64,000 nt of DNA from Allodiplogaster sudhausi (lineage: Eukaryota > Nematoda > Chromadorea > Rhabditida > Diplogasteridae), in the NCBI GenBank assembly GCA_945643635.1, contig CALZFC010000027.1, forward strand, positions 2,433,501 to 2,497,500. Direction: 5' to 3'. Made by a program: the position numbers and the translations under genes. Position 1 is the stretch's first letter; every line of letters begins with the position of its first letter. Positions 24,611 through 34,500 of this stretch are shown one piece after another. Below the pieces are notes generated by a model. That model ran no database searches. It saw only the letters and a list, made by a program, of their open reading frames with translations, and had not been told where the DNA came from.

Positions 24611-26222
24611 GATCTATTCCAATTCCAAATCCGAGGAGTCGATGAGAATGTTAGAGAAAAAGTGCAGGATAAGTAAATCTAGCTGTGGAGGGCCGTTCTG
24701 CTCAAGCACTGCTCCGAGAGAGTCGACGAGGAATTCCGGAACCAGCTTTTAAACTAGAGCAACAATTCTTTATCAAACGGACTGTTTTCCTCTTTCTCCT
24801 GCAGACGATGGGGGGAGGCCACAGGAAGTGAAGATGGCCACAGGAAGTGAAGATCAGCTAGGAAGGGCATTGCCTGCTCATAGTGTCCGTCTTCTCCATC
24901 ACTTTCCTGGCGCTAAAGAGACTAGAATACAGCCGCCGTAGTAAAGTGTCCCTTTTTTGAGGCTAAACATCAGGGTACTGACATGAGGCTAAGCACTTTA
25001 CCACTAGGTTTAGCCTCATGTTTACACTGATATCAACATTAAGGCTTCCTTGTTCTTGGTTTTTTTGTTATGGATAGAGAGAGAGAGAGAGAGATACAGA
25101 GAGAGAGAGAGAAACAGAGAGAGAGAGAGAGAGAGAGATAGACATAAAGACATTTAGAGATAGAGAAAGAGAGAGAGAGATACAGAGAGAGAGAGAGATA
25201 GACATAGAGACATATAGAGATACAGAGAGAGAGAGAGAGAATGAGAGAGAGAGAGTGAGAGAGAGAGAGAGAGAATGAGAGAGAGAGTGAGAGAGAGAGA
25301 GAGTGATAGTGAAGTGGAGAGAGGGTGGGCAGAGAGAGCGAGATAGAGAGAATGAAGAAGAGTGTACATATCCACCAGTCTAATATAAGAACCGCTTCAT
25401 GTGCATGAGATGCCCTGCTCTCCCGTCTCGGGCTCTTCATTCTCAACAAACCCCCGTGAGCTTCTCACTGCAGCACTTTAGCTGGCCTGTTAACGTACAT
25501 CTGTTAAGAATAAAGCTTTTTTCTGTCAGTTTTGAAGTGTGTCAGAATAAATGTTAAAGACAATATATGTTAAAGGCATCGAAAACCGGAGTGAGAGTGG
25601 TTGACTGGCTGGTGGAAAAGAGGGGAGGGGGGAAGGTGCCGTCACCGCTTCCTTTATTCCTCCCTCTTTGCAAATTCTGCTAGCTGCTTGGCAGAGTCCA
25701 TTGCCTCTTCCTTTTCGTTTTCTTCGCCATCTCCGCACAGCTTATTTCACCTCACAACTACTGTGTGTAGAATGGATTTATATTTTTCACATGAATCCAA
25801 GGAAATCTATTTCTCTTCGAAATAGAAAATTCCGTGAAAAGTCTTTATTTTTTCGTATGCGAATGGTGAGAGTAAAATAAATAACTAATTATTCTCGTGC
25901 TCAAAGTTTATACGTCACTTTTAATATCAGTTTTTTTTCCATTAGATCATGAATTACAATGTTGTGATATATGTAACAACGTCAAGATTTGACGATTTGT
26001 TTGGCGATAGCGAGAGAAAAATAATGTAAGCAATATTTATCGTGTCTCGAAAAGGAGTCGCGAAAACATGATTTCGTGGTGGTAGTCGCAACTCTACAAT
26101 CCCAGCTTGCATCCCTCAAGTTCCCAAAGAGTCGAGGGTTGCGCGAGGCTCGTAACAGTATTACCGGAGCAGCTGAATGGAAATGCCCCTTCATGAAAGC
26201 CCATATAATTGATCTCAATCAT
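24611..26222. other. Intergenic: GA microsatellite, small repeats
   Basis: Includes a 19-bp tandem duplication at about 24815-24855 (CCACAGGAAGTGAAGAT units). It also has a hairpin of GAGGCTAA/TTAGCCTC type at 24981-25021 and a long GA microsatellite at 25076-25340. No convincing exon. Confidence 0.5.
25076..25340. repeat. (GA)n microsatellite, interrupted
   Basis: Imperfect GA-rich tract of about 265 bp with ATAGACATA interruptions. Predicted Ser-Leu-rich frames on the minus strand are products of this repeat. Confidence 0.9.
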
Positions 26223-26603
26223 TCATTTCGAGTTAAGGCATGTGAAAGCTGATAAAGCTGAAATGACTTGTAAGATAACGGATGCTAACCGGCACTGGTA
26301 TCCCCCGCTGCAGTACTTGTTCTCCACTTTCACGCAGGCCCCGTCGGATCGACGGCGGCACACCTCACAATAACGTTGACACGACTTCCACAATATTCCT
26401 GTCCCTGAATAAAATAGTTTTTGGTCGTGCAGAGAGAGCCGAAGACTTACCATATGCGGTCTGGGGAGTGCACCGCGACCAGTTGTCGTAGCACGTTTTC
26501 GCTGCGTCGAACACATTTCCAGTCACTCCACCGTCCGTACCATTTACTGGCTGAGGAGCACGAAAGAAGAGAGCATGAGAACGGTGATTAGGAGCTTGTT
26601 CAT
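26223..26603 (-). pseudogene. Macin-like cysteine-rich antimicrobial peptide gene, copy 1 (frame-shifted)
   Basis: Macins (theromacin, neuromacin, hydramacin) are secreted cationic, disulfide-rich bactericidal peptides of invertebrates. The ATG at 26603 opens a signal peptide (MNKLLITVLMLSSFVLLS). The mature region is strikingly macin-like: CYDNWSRCT in exon 1, then after a 56-bp intron (26405-26460) GTGILWKSCQRYC, then ACVKVENKYC and YQC. The exon junction is in phase (G/GG). However, the signal-peptide frame and the mature frame differ: a TAA follows the SQ codons just after the signal peptide, and exon 1 is 143 nt where 3n+1 is needed. So either one base is wrong in the sequence or this copy is inactive. 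The stop may be at 26223 by read-through, or at about 26233 if a short third exon is used. The neighbouring copy is intact. Confidence 0.72.
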
Positions 26604-26651
26604 CTTTACGTTTTGGTAGTCAGGACAGGGTGGAAACAGAACGGGTGGATG

Positions 26652-26660
26652 CCTTTTATA
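26652..26660 (-). promoter_or_regulatory. TATA box of macin copy 1, with upstream CCAAT
   Basis: On the minus strand this reads CCAATCTATTGAGTATAAAAGG, about 50 bp upstream of the start codon. The same CCAAT-TATAAAA arrangement is conserved in copy 2. Confidence 0.65.
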
Positions 26661-27193
26661 CTCAATAGATTGGTTGACTCTGCCTCGTTTTTTTTTTGTA
26701 GAGCCCGAGGGTGCACACAGAAAAGTATTTGGTTGTATTTAACAAAATGAGGTACAAGTAAATTATGAGAATCTGAACAAGCAGAATGTTTTGTGAAAAC
26801 TGCGCGGGCATTCTGTAGCTTCCGAGGTACATTTTGTTACAGGAGCAAGTCGTGCCGGACACGCCCCGTTCAGCTGCTGTTTTTCTCTCTGTATCGCTTT
26901 GTTTCTCTGCCACTCTTGATAAAACTGCCTTTCTCTCTCCATATCGTTTTTCTCTTAGCTTCCCTCTTGCCAACGATACCTTTTTCCCAACTGTTCTTGC
27001 ACTTTAAAGCAACTTTAAAATTACTTTTATAAGGCATTCCAGAGTTTCTTTATTTTTTAAAGTTGTTTCTTCTTATTTCTCTCTCTGTCTATCTAAATAG
27101 AATAAAATAATATTAAAGATTCAAAAGTAGATAATTTAGTTAACCTGTGACTGAAGTGATGATGGAGTCGTCGCCGTTGCTTGTACCTTGAAG

Positions 27194-27194
27194 T

Positions 27195-27240
<46 letters not shown>
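27194..27240. repeat. (AG)n microsatellite
   Basis: Nearly perfect AG dinucleotide run of about 46 bp between the two macin-like genes. Confidence 0.9.
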
Positions 27241-27242
<2 letters not shown>

Positions 27243-27324
27243 AGGGGTAGATAATGAAAAATTTTTAGGAAGAAAATCATGCTGAATATCATGGTGCGCA
27301 ATCTACACAATGTCCGCGGTACCC

Positions 27325-27370
27325 CATTTTGTAGTTTGGTGGGCGCCGAAAACGCCAAAACTACAAAATG
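27325..27370. repeat. Hairpin: 13-bp perfect arms
   Basis: CATTTTGTAGTTT and its reverse complement AAACTACAAAATG, separated by 20 nt rich in GGCGCC. A third partial repeat of the arm (AAAACTACAAAATTC) follows at about 27399. It may be the end of an unclassified MITE. Confidence 0.6.
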
Positions 27371-27429
27371 CCCCGGGCGGTTTTCGGCTAGTGGGCAAAA
27401 CTACAAAATTCTTTTCTGTGTGTGTGTGT

Positions 27430-27600
27430 GTTCTCTTCAATAAACACGAATAGGATGGAAATTTGATAGCCGAATACTCATAGTCCATCTCTGCTACATC
27501 TTTTTGTTGAGCCAAAGGAGTGTTTTTCGATAAACAGAAATTGCCGGTCGGTAGCCGATTAGTCAACGTTCAACCTTCCATCTACGCATTTCGAAATATA
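27430..27600 (+). repeat. Dispersed repeat R, partial copy
   Basis: Begins TGTTCTCTTCAATAAACACG and ends with CTTCCATCTACGCATTTCGA. It matches 28328-28510 and 50115-50300, and the reverse complement of 49110-49280. Confidence 0.8.
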
Positions 27601-27923
27601 AGCTGAATCACGGCCGCGCAGAGAGAATTATACTAATTATATTATAAATGACGATAGTGAGAAAAAATCCTATAGTAATGTAAACAATGTCTCGAATTAG
27701 AGTCGCGAAAACATGTTTTCGTGGTGGTAGAGGCAACTCGACAATCACACCTTGCATGCTTCTCGTTCCAGAAGAGTCGCGGGATTAGAGAGGTATCCAA
27801 TATTATGGCCGACGCAGCTGAATAGAAATACGCACAGTACATACTAAAACCCTTTGTGATTACCCGCATAATTATTCATTACCAGTTAAGGCATGTCACT
27901 GACTGATGAAGCTCACGCATTAG

Positions 27924-28225
27924 CTAAATAATGATGAAGGATGCTAACATGCACTTGTATTCCCCGCTGCAGTCCTTGGTATTCTCACTAAAGCAGGCCC
28001 CGTCGGATCGACCGTGGCACACCGCACAATAACGTTGACATGACCTCCACACTACTTCTGTCCCTGAAGAGAATGGTTTTTGTTCTCGACAAGACACAGC
28101 GACGACTTACCATGATCGGTCATGGGAGTGCACCGCGCCGTTCTGCTGAGGCACTTGTATATAGAGGACTCGCTGAAGAGCACGAGAGAAGAGAGCATGA
28201 GAAGGGTGATTAGGAGCTTGTTCAT
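27924..28225 (-). CDS. Macin-like cysteine-rich secreted peptide, copy 2
   Basis: Two-exon gene, apparently intact. Exon 1 is 28225-28111 (115 nt) and the intron 28110-28064 (47 bp, GTAAGT...TTCAG). Exon 2 runs from 28063 to a stop at 27924, giving about 84 residues. A signal peptide (MNKLLITLLMLSSLVLFS) precedes a short mature peptide with eight Cys: KC, RCT, then VVWRSCQRYCAVC, GACF, DCSGEYKC. Spacing matches copy 1 and the macin pattern, but the W-S-R before the second Cys is lost, so it is more diverged. A GTTAGC donor inside exon 2 could lead to a short alternative third exon ending near 27886. Probable extracellular defence peptide, by homology only. It shares promoter and flanks with copy 1 through tandem duplication. 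Confidence 0.72.
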
Positions 28226-28274
28226 CTTTCCGTTCTGGTAGTCAGGACAGGATGGCAACAGAACGAGTGAGATG

Positions 28275-28283
28275 CCTTTTATA
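28275..28283 (-). promoter_or_regulatory. TATA box of macin copy 2, with upstream CCAAT
   Basis: Minus-strand CCAATCTATTGAGTATAAAAGG, the same as copy 1, about 50 bp from the ATG at 28225. Confidence 0.65.
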
Positions 28284-28327
28284 CTCAATAGATTGGATGA
28301 CTCAGCCTCGTTTTTTTAAAGCCCGAG

Positions 28328-29560
28328 GGTGTTCTCTTCAATAAACACAAATTGGATGGTAATGTGATAGCCGATTACTCATCGTCCATCTCTGCTTCAT
28401 CTTTTTGTAGACCCAACGGGTGTGCTCTCCGATAAACACAAAGTTGCCGGTCATGGGGTAGCCAATTAGTCATCTTTCAACCTTCCATCTACGCCTGTCG
28501 AAATATAAACTACACCATGGCAAGAAAGGATTGTATTTTGCTCTCAAATTGCTCGGTTTGCTGAAATTTTTATAATGAATCAAATGCAATATTCCGCTTA
28601 ATTTGCGAGCTTCTGCTTTAACGCCTGAGAACGTGGTGAGCTAGTTACAGAACTTTAAAGGAATGGACTAACCATGTTGAATATTTTAATGTCGTCACAT
28701 CTTAACGATGTACATATGTATGTATGATTAACTAAATGAATAAACAAATAAATAATGTCTACCTATGAAGTGTGTTTTGGCACGCTCGGAAGAACACCCT
28801 TACTAATGGAGGCTTCCTGACTCTTCTCCTTCAATCTTGACAAGTCCCTTGCAGAGTTGTTCTCTTCATTTACATATGATTGCTTTCAAATTGACAACAA
28901 TTCTCTGGCGCCGATTAGCAAGAATGCATTGCACTAAAATCGACATAATTAATTGTCTTACAAAAAGAGAGCTCCAACTGAGAAGACGTGGCATACCTGC
29001 GTCTCCGTGAGTTGCAAGGAGACAGCGAGGGCGAATCTTTCGCAGACGCAACTAACGGGTGCTCTTGAACATGCTCTCCAAGGCAGTCCGAGGAATCAGT
29101 GGGCCGTCGACTCAGAGAGGACTGCATGTCATCATCTCATATTACTTATATTGCTTCCATTACTTAACAACTAAGTCATTGCAATAACAATGGTGAAGAA
29201 TTGTCGGCGGAGTGAAGGGTACTCAATCAGTGGCTTCAACCATGAACTCTTTTGCGCCATTGTCTTTGTGTGGGGGATGGAACAGGATGTGGGAAAAGGA
29301 AAATTATTCTATGATGCAATTCGGGAATAGCTGGACAACCTGCATTTTTCTCTGCTTATCTCTCTATTACTCACTGTCTCTCTTACTCTCTCACTCCCTC
29401 TCTTTCTCTCTCTCTCCTCACCTCTCATTTTATCTCGGCCACATTTAACAGTGCTACGGCGGGACTCTCCAAACTCGGGATTAGAGAACATTCACAACAT
29501 TTAGCTGTTACCTTTTCTATGGAAGGGGATGAATAAAGAAACAGATGTTGAAGTGTATTG
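28328..29560 (+). repeat. Dispersed repeat R, long copy
   Basis: About 1.2 kb. It is present in inverted orientation at about 48120-49280 and partly at 50105-50526. An extra segment of about 135 bp (28640-28776) is missing from the other copies. The 3' end, after a CT-rich stretch at 29350-29440, has an exon-like block (GIREHSQHLAVTF) also seen near 48240 and, diverged, near 41075. The repeat therefore probably contains a captured gene fragment. Terminal structure not resolved. Confidence 0.65.
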
Positions 29561-30093
29561 GACTGACGATTGCAATATACCGTATACGCTACCTATGTAT
29601 GTATGAAACTTTCAATTATGAAGTGCTAAACGTTCATCTTGCCTTGGGCACAATGCAAATGTAACTTTGAGCAATTAGCAAATGGATTTAATTTGCTATG
29701 AACGGCGACTTGAGCAGCATATGAGCAAGAATATTTTGCATTCGCATCGAGTTGCTTCATCTCAACATGGCCTCTCCGCACTGTTTCTCCTTCTCTACCC
29801 TTCTCTATTGCTAAATGTAACCTTTTCATTTCTTAGATATTTACAAGTATGTATTTACTTATCATTTTCTCCCTCACTTGCTATATCCGAAAACTATCCA
29901 ATACGCCCTCTACCACCACATCCCATCCTTTTCTGCTCCTCGATTAATCTCCCAATATACATACTGCACTTCTATAATGAACATAACTGTTTTTGAATTC
30001 GACTAAACTATTAGAAATAAACATTGTATTGGTTCTGTGCCTGCCCCCTCCAGACAAAGCTGTTAAGTTAACGGTAGAAGAACCATTTTCAAG
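29561..30093. other. Gap upstream of the BTB pseudogene
   Basis: AT-rich spacer. I could not find MATH-domain exons here corresponding to those of the intact paralogue at 42589. Confidence 0.4.
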
Positions 30094-30232
30094 ATGGCAA
30101 TCATCACGATGATGAAGGAGATGCTCGACTCGGAGCTCGTCACGGATTGAACTATTAAGGTAGAAAACCCTGTTCTCTCCTTTTTTCTGTCTCCTCCTTT
30201 ATTTTCTTCACTTCCCCCTCCCCCCCCCCCTC

Positions 30233-30281
<49 letters not shown>

Positions 30282-30640
30282 ATTTCTTCGCCTCTGCCTT
30301 CTTTGTTCGCCCCGTCTCTCCTTATCTCTTTCACTTTGTCTCTCTCTCCCTTTGTCTCTCTCACCCTCTGCCTGAATATCTCTTACTCTTCCCCACTCTG
30401 TCTTTATATTCCTCCCTCTCTACATTTGTCCCTCGTTCTCTCGCCTTCTATCTTCTTATTTTTCTCTGTCTTTCTCGCTCTCACTATTTCACATTCTCTA
30501 GCTCTATATCACACTTTCTTACTCTCTTTCTCTATCTCTCCTTTCTCTATCTCTCTCTCTCTCTTTATCTCTCTCTTTCTCTATCTCTCTCTTTTTATAT
30601 CTCTCTCTCTCTCTCTCCCTCTCCTTGCTCCAGGTGGCCA

Positions 30641-31036
30641 TGTAGCAGGGTCGTGCCCTGCCGTATGCCCCATTGAACCTTTATTCATTTTAAGTGTTTT
30701 ATTATAGTGTAGCCACGTTTTAGACTTAACATTGTAGCTTATAGTTTTATGTTTTGACGGGTGACTCAACTTAGGCTGAGTCACTGTTTGGTCGGGTGGC
30801 CGCAAGGAGCGGCAGGTCGAGGAGTTTCGTGTCTATTTATTGTTGCCTGCGGGCTTGTGTTTGTGTGTTAAGGTATTTTGATTGCTTCTCATATAAGAAT
30901 ATAAATTCTTATCGCGTTTCTCGTTTCGTGTTGAAACACAGTTCAGGTCGGGAGTCGAAAGTAGTTGAAGAAGAAGGGTCTTTGTTTGTCGTCGAGATCG
31001 AACTTGTCGTTGAATCCGGACCTATCGAGGCCGACA
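30641..31036 (+). repeat. 5' LTR
   Basis: 396 bp, TG...CA. It contains an ATATAAGAATATAAATTC stretch near 30890 that could serve as the TATA region. It matches the 3' LTR throughout as far as I can read. Confidence 0.95.
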
Positions 31037-31054
31037 TGGGGGCCGAACCACTCG
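31037..31054 (+). promoter_or_regulatory. Primer-binding site
   Basis: TGGGGGCCGAACCACTCG begins directly after the LTR end and starts with TGG, complementary to a tRNA 3' CCA. I cannot name the primer tRNA with confidence. Confidence 0.65.
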
Positions 31055-31097
31055 ACTGCTGAAGACCTTCGACGACCGACGAGGACCTGTAACTCCG

Positions 31098-31412
31098 CTT
31101 GGTTTGATTCCAAGGGAGTATAACTTGGTTTGATTCCAAGAAGTGCGAGCAGTCCGGAGACGAAAGGACTGTTAACTTGGTTTGATTCCAAGAGGCGTTG
31201 CGAGCCGTCCAGGCGAGAAAGGACTTTTGTTTTGTTGTTGGTTTGATTCCAACCGAAGTTTCGAGCAACCCAGAGTTAAAAGGAGATATTTTTTTATCTT
31301 GGTTTGATTCCAAGTAACGACTATTTGGTTTGATTCCAATATAAAGTAGAGTTTTTGCCGAAGCTTTCGAGACAAGAGACGAAGAAGAATTTTGATTCGC
31401 GGTTTGATTCCG
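31098..31412 (+). other. Array of seven T-loop-like hairpins in the retrotransposon leader
   Basis: Seven copies of GG-TTTGATT-CC with closing stems lie at 31098-31114, 31124-31140, 31176-31192, 31237-31253, 31298-31314, 31325-31339 and 31400-31412. Four have stem CTTGG/CCAAG. Copy 4 has GTTGG/CCAAC, copy 6 TTGG/CCAA and copy 7 CGG/CCG extended by TTCG/CGAA. Copy 1 extends by CTCC/GGAG past one bulged base. Loop sequence is invariant while stems vary in a compensating way, which argues for selection on RNA structure. Geometry (up to 5 bp plus a 7-nt loop) is that of a tRNA T-arm (TTCGATT). Spacers between copies are unrelated. It lies between the primer-binding site and the gag start. Confidence 0.85.
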
Positions 31413-31554
31413 AACGAAGACGAGAAGTACAGACCTGAACAGGAAGAGAATTTTATTATTGCGAGTACTTATTCTATACTGATTGAAGTGCTAATTGGAT
31501 ATTAAGAGTGCACGGCGCGTGAATTTGATTGAGTATCGCAGTAATTAACCGAAA

Positions 31555-34500
31555 ATGGGACTTTCAAGAATGACAGATGACGAAATTATTGCAGAAAAGC
31601 AGAGAAGAGAAGAGAGGAAAAAGATGGACGAGGAGGCGCTGTTGGCGAGAAAGGAAAACGAAGAGATGACGAACGGCGCAATCAACAATGAAGAAGAATT
31701 GCTAGGAGAAGGCGATGGAGACGAAGATGACAAGGGTGAAGTCGAGAAGGCGCGCGAAGAACTGGAACAGCTGGGAAGAGAGAACCAAGGCCGAGTCAGT
31801 GAAGATGGAAAATTGTATTTGCATTTTGAACAACTTTGCAAGCAGAATGGGGTAATGAAAAAGAGAATCGCAGAGGACGCACTCAATGCATTGACAGAGA
31901 TAGACGAACAAAGAATAGAAAACGGGAAATTGGCAATGAAATACGCTCGTAGGTGGTTGATGTTAGTGGAAGACGAAGAAAATGACGAATTGCAGGGTAA
32001 GAATAAGAGCAAGAAGAAGAGCACCAATGACGTGACGAAGAAGCTCGACCTGATCATGGCCGAGCTGGAGTCGAACAAGAAGGAAATGGCGAACATGAGG
32101 AAGATGGCAGAGGAAAAGGAGAAGAAACTGGAAGTGGAGAAGAAAAGGACGGCACAGTTGCTGCAGGAGAAGGAAGAGCTAGGTAAGGAAATTATAAAAC
32201 TGAAGAAAGAAAGGGATAAGAATAAGAGAAAAGAAGAAGAGGAGGGGGAACAATACGAAAACGAGCAAATTTTCCCTTTTCAATTGCAGAAACACAGCAT
32301 TCGAGAAAAAGGACCCGCGGAGAAGTCGATGACGGAGAGACAACCACTCAGAAGAGAGCAAGAGCAGGGAAGGACGAGGAGAAGGGAGCGGAGCGACGCA
32401 AGGAGAAGTCAGTCGAGGGAAAGTGAAAGGAGTGGGCAAAGTGAGAGGAGTGGTCAGAGTGGGCGAAGTGGGAGAAGTAGGGGTGGTAGTAGATGGGAAG
32501 AGTTGCTTTGCCAGAATCTTGTGGCCCAGTCCTTGCCCGCGGTTGTTCCATTTGATAAGGGATTTGGTGCACGCCCTTTCGCCGAGTTCATAGACAAATT
32601 GGAGTTGAAGTACAGGAATATTCTTTCGGACGATAGCATGATGATTACTGTTCTGAAGGGGCACTTGGAGAAAGATGCTAGGAGAATCTTCGAATCTGTG
32701 ACTAGGGGGCGCGAACTTTCATATTCGACAATTGTGAGAAAGATGAAAGAGCGGTACAAGGGAGACAAATTGATGGCCGAGTATAGCGCAACTGTGAATT
32801 GGGAAAAAATGTACATGCGCGAAGACGAGAGCATCACCAAATTCACACTCTATTTGGAAGAATTGGCTGATCGCGCTTTCCCGAGAATGACCGAGGAGCA
32901 TCTGGCTCCAATCATGGCGAAGAAGTTGGTCTCACAGCTGACCCGATGGCGCAATTATCCGGACTTGCTGAGGGAGATGGAGACATCATCCGACGAGATG
33001 GTGTACCTCAATTTGAAGGAGGCGGCGATTAGAATGGAAATTGTAGAGCGTAGGGGGGCGCCATTTGCAGGGGGAGATAGAAGGTTCGGGCAGCATGGGA
33101 ATGTGAGACAGAGCGGAGGAAGAGAGAACACGAGTGGCGGAACGAATGGAAGGGAGAATGAAGCAGAGAGGGGAAGGCCATTCTTCTCCATTCGAACTGC
33201 TCAGCAGGGAAGGATGCCTTGGAATAGGCAGACCGTCTCCAATTCGAACAGCGTGCAGCCATGGAGTAACCGACAAGCGGGCTCCCAACCAATCAATAAC
33301 CGGCCATTCAACTCCCACCCAGTGAGTGCTCAGCCCGGCAATGCTCAGCCGGCGCAGCCTGTGAGAAGTGAGAGAGAGAACGAGATTGCAGGAACGCGCG
33401 GGGACTACAGTAGGAATAATGCAAATACCGTACCACTGGGGAAGTTCGCGGGTACCTGCTTCAACTGCCAGCAGACAGGGCACATGCAGTTTAACTGTCC
33501 GCAGCCACGTAGACAGAACAAAGTGCAGAGAGAGAAGGAGAGTACGGTAGGGGATGGAAGTGCAGAAAGTAGGGAGCAGCTTCCACCAGAGTCGATGGAA
33601 GAGAAAGAACTTTTCTGGAAACCATTGCAGCGGGTGAAAGTTTCTCTGAACGGGGTTACTGTAGATGCCATCCTGGACTCGGGCTCTGAAGTGACTACAG
33701 TACCCGTGGAAGTGATGAATCGAGTGAAAGAGAAGGGAGAAGTGGAGTGGCGAGAAGTGAGACCAGGGGAAGTCTTAGATGCCACAGCGAGCAGACTGAA
33801 GATTTTGAGCAAAGCGCTAATCACGCTAGAAATGGACGGAGAAAAAGAGAAAGTCGGAGTCTACGTTGTTGAAAATGGAGTAGACATGCTGCTAGGGCAA
33901 AATACGGTGAAAATGTGGGGGAAACGAGAAGGAATCTGGTGTGAGTGCGAGAATGAAGGGGAACCGGCAGTGATTGCAGCAAGTGCGTACATCCCTGCGC
34001 ACACAACTGTGGAAGTGCATCTGAAGGTCCCCGAACAAGGTGATCGGAACTTCATAGTAGAGACTGTAGGAGGACTCAGTGAAGGAGTTGTGAGCGGGAA
34101 GGGTGAGAGCAGAATTCTTTCAGTTTACAATCCTTTCAGCGTGCCTTTACGACTGAAAAAGAACGAGCGGATGGGTGAGTGGAGAAAAGCCGAGTGGATG
34201 TCACTGGAAGATGTAGAGGAAGAGGTCGAGAAGGAGGGAATAGAAAATAGAAGAGTGCAAGTTCAGCGCCGCGGAGATGAGAAGAATGATAGTGATAGGA
34301 CGAAGGAAGTTTTGCAAGCGGTAGAAGAAAATGGAAAATTGGAAGGAGAAAAATGCCAAGCAGTTGTCAAGCAGTACCACCGAGTGTTCGCATTGTGTGA
34401 GGAGGAAATGGGGAAGACTAATTTAGTCGAACATTTCGTGGACACTGGTGAGGCGATTCCAATCAAAATCAAGCAGCGACCGGTGCCGCTTGGTTTGCAA

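Larger units (their letters stand above)
26030..28320. repeat. Tandem segmental duplication carrying the macin-like genes
   Basis: Segments of about 26030-26680 and 27690-28320 are homologous in the same orientation across promoter, exons, intron and 3' flank. The shared 3' flank includes GTCGCGAAAACATG, TTTCGTGGTGGTAG and GCAGCTGAAT. The interval holds the AG microsatellite and a partial copy of the dispersed repeat. Confidence 0.75.

Noticed and set aside
25039..25449. CRISPR-like or satellite array in the GA region
   Set aside because: No spacer-repeat structure, only an interrupted dinucleotide repeat; the window is eukaryotic.
31172..31375. Minus-strand frames with repeated ESNQ/WNQTK units, looking like a repeat protein
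   Set aside because: They are the reverse translation of the GGTTTGATTCC hairpin array in the retrotransposon leader, which explains the repeat fully.
31098..31412. tRNA or SINE genes because of B-box-like GGTTTGATTCC
   Set aside because: No A box, acceptor stem or anticodon arm accompanies any copy, and the invariant C of the B box is T in all seven.
31545..32096. Ser/Phe-rich minus-strand frame of 183 codons
   Set aside because: Antisense shadow of the Lys/Glu-rich gag region.
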